DNA of 11,828 bases from assembly GCA_021796375.1 (NCBI GenBank), contig JAJYJF010000028.1, positions 1 to 11,828 on the forward strand. The letters run 5' to 3'. Shown in pieces: positions 1 to 5,115 of the stretch; the stretch's first letter is position 1, and each line of letters opens with the position of its first letter. A program made the position numbers and the translations under genes. This DNA comes from Chloroflexota bacterium. GTDB taxonomy: Bacteria; Chloroflexota; Anaerolineae; Anaerolineales; Anaerolineaceae. The notes under the pieces were generated by a model. It ran no database searches. It saw nothing but the letters and a program-made list of their open reading frames with translations, and was not told the DNA's origin.

Positions 1-272
1 CCCAGATCTTCAAAGAACGCGGCGTTGGGTTTGAAGGCCGCGGCGACGTCGGCGGTCGCTTCGATGAGGCGCAGGCAGAAATCCTGCGCCGCCCGCGCGC
101 TGGAAATCGCGCCGGCAGGCAAGTCGGCCGGATGCGGATCCAGCCCGACGCACAGCAGCGAACCGGCCGCTTTCGCGCGGGTTTCGAGCAGCTGGAAGAA
201 GGACGGCATGTTGCGCTCCAATTCGGTGAGCTCAGGCGCGGCCTGGGAGGGTCGTTCGGGGAAAGGCTTCAT
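1..272 (-). CDS. pyrF: Orotidine 5'-phosphate decarboxylase, N-terminal part (window edge)
   Basis: Catalyses decarboxylation of OMP to UMP, the last step of de novo UMP synthesis, in the cytoplasm. Only about 90 codons are present; the rest lies left of the window. The visible protein contains LLCVGLDPHPADLP (about residues 39-52), the first beta strand and substrate-binding Asp region of OMP decarboxylase, and later AAFKPNAAFFED, the FKPN lysine segment typical of the type 2 (PyrF, actinobacterial/Chloroflexota-style) family. The ATG at 272 overlaps the pyrC stop codon as ATGA and has GGAGG four bases upstream, so translation is probably coupled. A second in-frame ATG at 209, six bases after GGAG, would give an N-terminus (MPSFFQLLETRAK) closer to usual family length and cannot be excluded. 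Its placement directly after dihydroorotase supports the pathway assignment. Confidence 0.9.
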   Translation of the reverse strand, partial: MKPFPERPSQAAPELTELERNMPSFFQLLETRAKAAGSLLCVGLDPHPADLPAGAISSARAAQDFCLRLIEATADVAAAFKPNAAFFEDL

Positions 273-1381
273 CGTTCCTCCGCGCGCGGGGCCGGGCGGG
301 AGGGCTCCTCCCCCCCGCAGACTATCGGGGTCTGGCGAACGTTCCGCCCCGCGCCGGGGGCGGAAAGGACCTCTCCGTCCCGGTAGGCTTCCCGCCCGCG
401 AAGCACGCCGCGGACGAGGCGGCCGCGCACCGGGTAGCCTTCGAAGGGCGTCCAGGCGCAGCGGGTGAAGGTATTCCCGGCGCGGATCTCGCCGCGGTAG
501 GCCGGATCGATTTCGATCCAGGTTTCGGGTTGGGGGGCCAGGTTGAAGATGCGCTGCGGATTGGTCACGCAGCGGGCGACGATATCCTCGATCGTCAGGC
601 GGCCTTCGCTCACAGCCGTGAGATAGAGCGGCAGGGCGCTTTCCAGGCCCGGGAAGCCGGGCGGCGGGTTGGGAGCGTCCTTCTCGGCGAGAGTGTGCGG
701 CGCGTGGTCGCTGGCGAAGCAGTCGATCACGTCCAGGTTCTGCCAGAGGGCATCGCGGTCGGCGGGCGCCGCCAGGCGCGGGCGCACCTCGCCCCGGCCC
801 GGGCCAAGGTGCGGCAGGTCCGCATCGCACAGGAACAGGTGGTGGGGGGTCACCTCGCAGGTGACCGGGATCCCCTTCTCCTTCGCCGCGCGGATCAGCA
901 GGATCTCCTCGCGGGTGGAGACATGCGCCAGGTGGAGGGGGCGGTCGTACAGCGCGGCCATGAGGATCGCCGCGGCCATCGTCCGCCCTTCGGCATGCGC
1001 CACGAGCGGGCGGGATTTTGGCCAGGCAGCAAAGTGCTCCTGCCACAACCCCATCTGATCCAGGCGCAGGGGACCATACGTCTGATCCAGGTAGAGCTTC
1101 AGCCCGGCAGCGCCTCCTGAAAGGCGGGCGGCTTCGCTGGCGTTCGCCGGCCCGGCCCCGAGGTACTGGGCGTAATCACAGCGCGCCTTGGGCCCGGCCG
1201 CCCGCAAGGCCAGGTCCAGGCTGGCCTGACCGACGACCGGCGGCTGGGTGTTGGGCATCGCCAGGACCAGGGTGAACCCCCCGGCCAGCGCGGCCGCCGT
1301 CCCGCTGTCCCAATCTTCCTTATGGGTGGCGCCGGGCTCGCGGAAATGCACGTGCGGGTCAATTAAACCGGGCAGCCGCAT
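269..1381 (-). CDS. pyrC: Dihydroorotase, CAD-like type
   Basis: Zinc amidohydrolase that cyclises carbamoyl-aspartate to dihydroorotate, third step of UMP synthesis. From the ATG at 1381 the protein is 370 aa. Visible active-site residues: H10/H12 in DPHVHFREPG, N44 in AMPNT, K95 in GLKLYL (the lysine carboxylated in this family), H129 in VAHAE, H153 in LAHVS, E176 in CEVTPHH, and D225 in ASDHAPH. Long stretches (EEILLI, PVTCEV, PHHLFL, VIDCFASDHAPHTL, WTPFEG) match, from memory, the dihydroorotase domain of animal CAD. The T101-Y102 pair corresponds to the CAD flexible-loop Thr-Phe. Start choice: GGGGAGGG lies 7-8 nt before ATG 1381; the longer in-frame TTG at 1414 falls in the U-tract of the leader terminator and is unlikely. 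It is first gene of a pyrC-pyrF operon and overlaps pyrF by 4 nt. Confidence 0.93.
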   Translation of the reverse strand: MRLPGLIDPHVHFREPGATHKEDWDSGTAAALAGGFTLVLAMPNTQPPVVGQASLDLALRAAGPKARCDYAQYLGAGPANASEAARLSGGAAGLKLYLDQTYGPLRLDQMGLWQEHFAAWPKSRPLVAHAEGRTMAAAILMAALYDRPLHLAHVSTREEILLIRAAKEKGIPVTCEVTPHHLFLCDADLPHLGPGRGEVRPRLAAPADRDALWQNLDVIDCFASDHAPHTLAEKDAPNPPPGFPGLESALPLYLTAVSEGRLTIEDIVARCVTNPQRIFNLAPQPETWIEIDPAYRGEIRAGNTFTRCAWTPFEGYPVRGRLVRGVLRGREAYRDGEVLSAPGAGRNVRQTPIVCGGEEPSRPAPRAEER

Positions 1382-1536
1382 TCCGCATCCCTCCCCTGTT
1401 CCGGCAGCAGGCAAAAAAAGAGAGCCTTCCGGCTCTCTCGATTCTGGTCTGGTTTAAAGAAAACGCCCAAAGAAGCCAATGCTCCTTGGGCGCTGACGAG
1501 ACGCACTTTTTGACGATAACGAACCAGTAAAATCAT
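1363..1536 (-). CDS. Candidate 57-codon leader peptide of the pyrC operon
   Basis: An ATG at 1536 opens a 57-codon frame (starts MILLVRYRQK) that reads through both leader hairpins, encodes VFF at the first U-rich tract and LFFC at the terminator U-tract, and stops with TAA at 1363-1365, 19 nt inside pyrC in another frame. This is the arrangement needed for transcription-translation coupled attenuation: a ribosome close behind RNA polymerase would prevent the terminator from folding. From memory, the E. coli pyrBI leader peptide likewise runs across its terminator and encodes AFFC there. Weak point: there is no Shine-Dalgarno sequence, and the predicted transcription start is only about 3 nt before the ATG, so initiation would have to be leaderless. 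An open frame of this length can arise by chance. Confidence 0.5.
   Translation of the reverse strand: MILLVRYRQKVRLVSAQGALASLGVFFKPDQNRESRKALFFCLLPEQGRDAECGCPV
1413..1438 (-). terminator. Intrinsic terminator inside the pyrC leader (attenuator)
   Basis: On the minus strand, AGAGAGCC (1438-1431), GGAA tetraloop of GNRA type, GGCTCTCT (1426-1419), then a run of T to 1413. The eight-pair stem is perfect. No minus-strand gene ends upstream of it (the nearest feature there is the operon's own promoter at 1546-1573), so it cannot serve as the end of another transcription unit and is best read as an attenuator. It lies 31 nt before the pyrC ATG. Confidence 0.85.
1456..1492 (-). promoter_or_regulatory. 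Leader hairpin followed by U-rich pause-like tract
   Basis: On the minus-strand RNA, CGCCCAAGGAG (1492-1482) pairs with TTCTTTGGGCG (1474-1464): 11 pairs including three G-U, with a 7-nt loop. It is followed at once by UUUUCUUU (1463-1456). This could be an RNA polymerase pause site sensitive to UTP, or a weak terminator. It starts about 45 nt into the predicted transcript and ends 18 nt before the strong terminator stem. Confidence 0.55.
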
Positions 1537-1545
1537 ATTGGGTGT

Positions 1546-1573
1546 ATTTTATGCATTCTGGTTTTCCTGTCAA
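1546..1573 (-). promoter_or_regulatory. Sigma70-type promoter of the pyrC-pyrF operon
   Basis: Minus-strand TTGACA (1573-1568, perfect -35), 16-nt spacer, TAAAAT (1551-1546, five of six to consensus). The predicted start is near 1539, giving a leader of about 158 nt before pyrC. This is the best promoter match in the window and is set in a locally AT-rich patch. Confidence 0.8.
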
Positions 1574-1663
1574 GGGCTGCGGGGGTGCAAATTCCATATT
1601 TTCATCGAAAAATCACCCTCCCCAGCCCTGCCCGAAGGTCCCCGAGCGTTTTTTGCGAGGAGT

Positions 1664-1689
1664 CAGGGGCGGTTCGCGAACCGCCCCTG
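1664..1689. repeat. 26-bp perfect palindrome (REP-like)
   Basis: Arm CAGGGGCGGTTCG (1664-1676) is followed directly by its exact reverse complement (1677-1689). It sits between the pyrC promoter and the GNAT gene. Palindromes of this GGGGCGGTTCGCGAACCGCCCC type recur as dispersed intergenic repeats in some bacterial genomes, as I recall; only one copy is seen here. Confidence 0.7.
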
Positions 1690-1753
1690 CTACTCGCCAT
1701 TGAAATGCAATCGGGAGAAGCATTCGCTTTATTTTTTGATCATTTTCAGTTAA

Positions 1754-1759
1754 TATATT
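1754..1759 (+). promoter_or_regulatory. Possible -10 element for the GNAT gene
   Basis: TATATT in an AT-rich stretch (1728-1760), 37 nt before the TTG start. No convincing -35 is found at 16-18 nt spacing, so this is a weak call. Confidence 0.3.
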
Positions 1760-1796
1760 CCGGCTGGGCCCCATCAAAAGAAGGAGAACTTTTCCC

Positions 1797-2327
1797 TTGG
1801 GAGGAGAACAGCCCATTCCAGTTGACCTCCGCGCCTGGGCGCCGGGCGACCTGGCGCTTCTCGAGCGGCTGCTGGGGGACCCGTCCATGATGACCCACCT
1901 GGGCGGGCCTGAGACCCCGGAAAAAATCCGGGAGCGTCACGCGCGCTACTGCCGGAGCAGCGCCTCGGGCGCGGACGCCCAGTTTGCGATCGTCGCCGGC
2001 TCCGCGCACGCCGCGGCGGGCTGGATCGGGTACTGGGAGCGGGAATGGCAGGGCCAGACGGTCCTCGAGGCGGGGTGGAGCGTACTCCCCGAGCTCCAGG
2101 GGCGCGGCATTGCCACCCGGGCGGCGCGCCTGCTCGCTGACCGGGCGCGCTCGAACGGGCGGTACCGCGCCCTGCACGCCTTTCCCGCGGTGGATAACCC
2201 CGCCTCCAACGCCGTCTGCCGCAAGGCGGGCTTTCGCTGCCTGGGCGAGGTCGATTTCGAGTACCCCAGGGGGCATTTCCTGCGCTGCAACGACTGGAGC
2301 CTGGAGCTAACGGATCAGAACAGATGA
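1797..2327 (+). CDS. GNAT family N-acetyltransferase (RimJ/RimL-like)
   Basis: Probably transfers an acetyl group from acetyl-CoA to an amine or protein N-terminus; the substrate cannot be told from sequence. The 176-aa protein has the GNAT layout: a beta-strand start (PVDLRAWAPGDLALLERLLGD), WIGYWE strand, EAGWSVLPELQGRGIATRAARLLAD (about residues 91-115) with the Q/RGxGxA-type acetyl-CoA motif, and AVDNPASNAVCRKAGFRCLGEVDFEYPRG (about 131-159), the NxxSxxxxxKxGF motif of RimJ/RimL-like members. The start is TTG at 1797, 10 nt after AAGGAG at 1781-1786; no in-frame ATG precedes the conserved fold. It is a single gene, divergent from pyrC and convergent with the ABC operon (40-nt gap). Confidence 0.85.
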   Translation: MGGEQPIPVDLRAWAPGDLALLERLLGDPSMMTHLGGPETPEKIRERHARYCRSSASGADAQFAIVAGSAHAAAGWIGYWEREWQGQTVLEAGWSVLPELQGRGIATRAARLLADRARSNGRYRALHAFPAVDNPASNAVCRKAGFRCLGEVDFEYPRGHFLRCNDWSLELTDQNR

Positions 2328-2367
2328 CCGGGCGCCTTTCCGCGCGGCTGAGCCGGACAGAACCCCC

Positions 2368-3135
2368 TTATTTCATCTCGTCGTAGCGCGAGGAATCCAG
2401 CTGCTCGCGCAGCCGCTCCTCGGCGCTCTGCTCGCGGACCGGCGCGTCCGGCCGGGCATCCGCCACCTCGGCGGCTTCCGCGCGGCGCAGCTCTTCCAGC
2501 GGCCTCGGCCGCAGCAGCCCGAACCGGCCGCAGTTCTCGCAGGTATCCAGCTTCGTGCCGATCCCCACGTTAAGGGCCGTGAGGTGGATCGGGGTGGGCC
2601 GCCCGCAGCGCGGGCAGATGGCCCCGCCGCGGATCCCGTAGCTCCGGTGCGCGCCCAGCGGCACCGGCTCGCGCTTGCGGTTTCGGAATGCCAGGAACTG
2701 GAAGCCGATCATCAGCACAAAGATACCCGCCACGATCCCCAGGATCGGGACGATGATCCTGGACATCCCCGACTGCTCCTGGGCCTGAGAGATAAACTCG
2801 AAGCGCCGCGCGTCCGAGGTCAGCGCCTGGCCGCCGGCGGTTAAGGCGGTCGCGGTCAGCTGGTGCCAGCCGTCGGCGAAATCGGTGGTCTGGAACTGCC
2901 AGCTGAACGGGGCGGCGCTGGCCACCCCGACCTGCTTGCCGTCGATGAAGAAGGTTACAGATCGAAGGCTTTCCGGGCTTGAAACGCTCATGCTGAACGT
3001 CCCCCGGATCTGGCTGCCGTTGTTGTAGCCGAAATCTTTGCGGACGCTCAGGTTCAGGCCGGCCTGGGCGAGCACCGGGCTGGCCAGGAGGAGCAGGGCT
3101 GCCAGGCCGCCAAGGAATCCCCGCAGGGCTTTCAT
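2368..3135 (-). CDS. Membrane-anchored Ig-like protein with cytosolic zinc ribbon
   Basis: Function unknown. The 255-aa protein has, in order: a signal peptide (1-23, cleavage likely after SPVLA), an extracellular Ig-like domain (about 30-115: RGTFSMSVSSPESLRSVTFFIDGKQVG through WHQLTATALTAGG, as in Big/chitobiase-type folds), one TM helix (about 127-150, followed by RNRKR as stop-transfer), and a cytosolic part with a zinc ribbon (C174-x2-C177 and C199-x2-C202), ending in a charged Glu/Arg-rich tail (about 213-250). The ATG at 3135 has GGAGG five bases upstream and lies 15 nt after the permease stop, so it is the third gene of the ABC operon and may be an accessory or sensor of that transporter. 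Signal peptide, Ig fold and ribbon are read from sequence; the link to transport is inference. Confidence 0.8.
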   Translation of the reverse strand: MKALRGFLGGLAALLLLASPVLAQAGLNLSVRKDFGYNNGSQIRGTFSMSVSSPESLRSVTFFIDGKQVGVASAAPFSWQFQTTDFADGWHQLTATALTAGGQALTSDARRFEFISQAQEQSGMSRIIVPILGIVAGIFVLMIGFQFLAFRNRKREPVPLGAHRSYGIRGGAICPRCGRPTPIHLTALNVGIGTKLDTCENCGRFGLLRPRPLEELRRAEAAEVADARPDAPVREQSAEERLREQLDSSRYDEMK

Positions 3136-3150
3136 TTTGCCTCCATCAAG

Positions 3151-3990
3151 CTACTTCCACCGGGTGAGGATCGTCTCGCGCTGGAACAGACGCGCTCCGA
3201 GATAAATGAAGACGAGATCCAGGAGCACCAGGCCGGCCGCGACCAGACCCATCAGGCGGGCGTTGATCACCAGGAACCCGGCGATCTGGGCGAAAAACAC
3301 CATCAGCACCGGGACGATAATGACCATCGAGATCTGCTCGGCCGCGCGCGGATCGCTGACCCGCGACGAGACGATCACCGCCACGTTGACCGAGAGGACC
3401 GCCATCAGCGGCCCGATGACCAGGATGGCGATCAGCCAGGTGGGGGAGGCGATCGCCGCGCGCACCGCGGGCGGCACGCCGAGGATGGCCGTGCCGATGA
3501 TGAAGACCAGAAAGGCGATCCAGGTGGCGAGGACAGCCGGGATGGCTGCCGCCAGGGCTTTGCCCGCCAGCAGCTCCTCGGTGGAGATCGGCGTGGCCAG
3601 GAGCGGCTCCAGGGAGCGGGTGGTCTTCTCGCCCACGATGCTGTATGCGGCGATCGCCACCGGGATGGCCAGCGGCATCAGCATGAACATCAGCATGAAC
3701 TGGTCGACCACGTACACCTGCAGGCAGTCGCCCGGCGACATGGCCCCGCATACCCCGGCAAACCCGGCCGGCACGTCCGTGCCGCTGCCGGAGAGCGCGC
3801 CCGAGCGGCGCATCGTCCCCAGGATCACCAGCGGCAGGATGGTGAACACCAGCGGCATAACCCCTACCGTCAGCAAGACCACTCGGTTTTTGAAGACCTC
3901 GGCCCACTCCTTATCGATGATGGTCCGGATGCGGCTGACCGTTCCGGCGGCGTCCAGGCGCCTGCTTCCGGTGGGATGGACCGCGCTCAT
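3151..3990 (-). CDS. ABC-2 type transporter permease (NatB-like)
   Basis: Membrane subunit of an ABC exporter, 279 aa. Predicted helices lie near 38-58, 96-118, 147-170, 185-207, 219-240 and 247-267. The first is followed by an outer loop of about 35 residues with two cysteines (C81, C89). Between helices 2 and 3 is GEKTTRSLEPLLATPISTEELLAGK (about 120-144), the hallmark cytoplasmic coupling segment of ABC-2/NatB-like permeases. The N-terminal IRTIIDKEWAEVFKNRVVL is also typical. Its ATG at 3990 overlaps the ATPase stop as ATGA, so the two are translationally coupled. The substrate is not predictable; sodium, drug or polysaccharide export have all been described for relatives. Confidence 0.88.
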   Translation of the reverse strand: MSAVHPTGSRRLDAAGTVSRIRTIIDKEWAEVFKNRVVLLTVGVMPLVFTILPLVILGTMRRSGALSGSGTDVPAGFAGVCGAMSPGDCLQVYVVDQFMLMFMLMPLAIPVAIAAYSIVGEKTTRSLEPLLATPISTEELLAGKALAAAIPAVLATWIAFLVFIIGTAILGVPPAVRAAIASPTWLIAILVIGPLMAVLSVNVAVIVSSRVSDPRAAEQISMVIIVPVLMVFFAQIAGFLVINARLMGLVAAGLVLLDLVFIYLGARLFQRETILTRWK

Positions 3991-4940
3991 GCGCGCACCT
4001 CCTGGGATGCAGCCGCCTCGGCGGCGTGGATCATCTGGAGATAGATATCTTCCAGCGAGTGGCGCAGCTCGCCGACGAACTGGATATCGGCCCCCAGGCC
4101 GACCAGGCAGCGCACGATCTCCGGGTTCTGCTCTTCCGGCCGGTCCAGCCCGACCACCAGCTTGTTATCCACCAGGTCGGCCTGCTTGACGAACGGCAGG
4201 CTGCGCACGGCTTCGGCCCAGGCATCGCTGGCCGCGCGCAGGTGGAACACCACCTTGCGCCCGTACAGGCGCTTGCGCAGGTTCTCGGGGGAATCGACGG
4301 TGATCAGATTGGTCTTGAAGATCGCGATCCGCTCGCACAGCCGGTCGGCTTCATCCAGGTTGTGCGTGCACAGGAAAATCGTCCGGCCTTCGCTTTTCAG
4401 CTCCTCGATGAAGTCGCGCACCAGTTTGGCGGCTTCCGGGTCGAGTCCGCTGGTGGGCTCGTCCAGGAAGAGCACCTTGGGCTCGTGCAGCAGCGCGCGG
4501 GCGATGGCCAGCTTCTGGCGCATGCCCTTGGAAAAGCTGCCGGCCTCGTCAAAGCGGCGCTCCCACAGGCCGAGCATGCGCAGGTACTTCTGCACCTGGC
4601 CCTGCGGGTCGGCGACGCCGTACAGCCGGGAGAAAATCATGAGGTTCCGCTCCGCCGAGAGCCGCTCGTACATCCCGGGCGTCTCGGTCAGGATGCCGAC
4701 CGAGCGGCGGATCGCCTGGTCATCCACCCCCAGCTCGTAGCCGTTGACCCAGGCTTTCCCCGCGGTGGGGCCGATCAGGCTGGAGAGCATGCGCACGGTG
4801 GTCGTCTTCCCGGCCCCGTTCGGCCCGAGGAAGCCAAATACCTCGCCCTCTTTCACCTCGAGGGTGAGGCCGCTGACAGCCGTGACGAGCGCTCCTTTGC
4901 GAAGCCTGAATTCTTTGGTCAGTCCCTGGGTAATGATCAT
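3987..4940 (-). CDS. ABC transporter ATP-binding protein (NatA/CcmA-like)
   Basis: Energy-coupling ATPase of the exporter, 317 aa. Walker A is GPNGAGKTT (39-47), Q-loop region LTETPG (84-89), signature segment FSKGMRQK (136-143, in place of canonical LSGGQ, as is common in ABC-2 partners), Walker B LFLDEP (157-162), D-loop SGLD (164-167), and switch histidine H193 in THNLDEAD. The C-terminal 100 residues form the small regulatory domain seen in ABC-2 ATPases. All catalytic residues are present. The ATG at 4940 is preceded by a weak SD (AGG). It starts a three-gene operon with the permease and the Ig/zinc-ribbon protein. Confidence 0.92.
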   Translation of the reverse strand: MIITQGLTKEFRLRKGALVTAVSGLTLEVKEGEVFGFLGPNGAGKTTTVRMLSSLIGPTAGKAWVNGYELGVDDQAIRRSVGILTETPGMYERLSAERNLMIFSRLYGVADPQGQVQKYLRMLGLWERRFDEAGSFSKGMRQKLAIARALLHEPKVLFLDEPTSGLDPEAAKLVRDFIEELKSEGRTIFLCTHNLDEADRLCERIAIFKTNLITVDSPENLRKRLYGRKVVFHLRAASDAWAEAVRSLPFVKQADLVDNKLVVGLDRPEEQNPEIVRCLVGLGADIQFVGELRHSLEDIYLQMIHAAEAAASQEVRA

Positions 4941-4967
4941 TTTTACCTGAACCGTGTGGCGGGGAGA

Positions 4968-4973
4968 ATTATA
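4968..4973 (-). promoter_or_regulatory. -10 element of the ABC operon
   Basis: Perfect TATAAT on the minus strand, 27 nt before the ATPase ATG, giving a leader of about 20 nt. The -35 position (GGTTCC) is poor and overlaps an imperfect inverted repeat at 4982-5009 (CCGGAaCGGG...CCCGcTCCGG) that could bind a regulator. Confidence 0.5.
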
Positions 4974-5041
4974 CCCCCGGTCCGGAACGGGGAACCTCGC
5001 CCGCTCCGGCAGGAGAAACCCTCCTCCCCACGGCCGCGGGC

Positions 5042-5074
5042 GGGAAACGCCAGGCAGGACGGCGGGCGTTTTCC
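5042..5074 (-). terminator. Possible weak terminator after the S9 peptidase
   Basis: Inverted repeat AAACGCC (5045-5051) / GGCGTTT (5065-5071) with a GC-rich 13-nt loop, 42 nt beyond the peptidase stop codon. On the minus strand only GTTTCCC follows, so termination would be inefficient. Confidence 0.3.
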
Positions 5075-5115
5075 ACCCGACTCCCCCTCCCGAATTCGAA
5101 CAGCGCCCCGCAACT

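Noticed and set aside
1382..1414. Longer N-terminus of pyrC from TTG 1414
   Set aside because: The start would lie in the U-tract of the terminator with no ribosome site, and the extra residues are not part of the family.
1430..1443. PyrR-like RNA box in the pyrC leader (AATCGAGAGAGCCG on the minus strand)
   Set aside because: It matches the remembered consensus ARUCCNGNGAGGYU at many positions, but lacks the conserved C and G and lies in the terminator stem itself, not in an anti-antiterminator. Coincidence is more likely.
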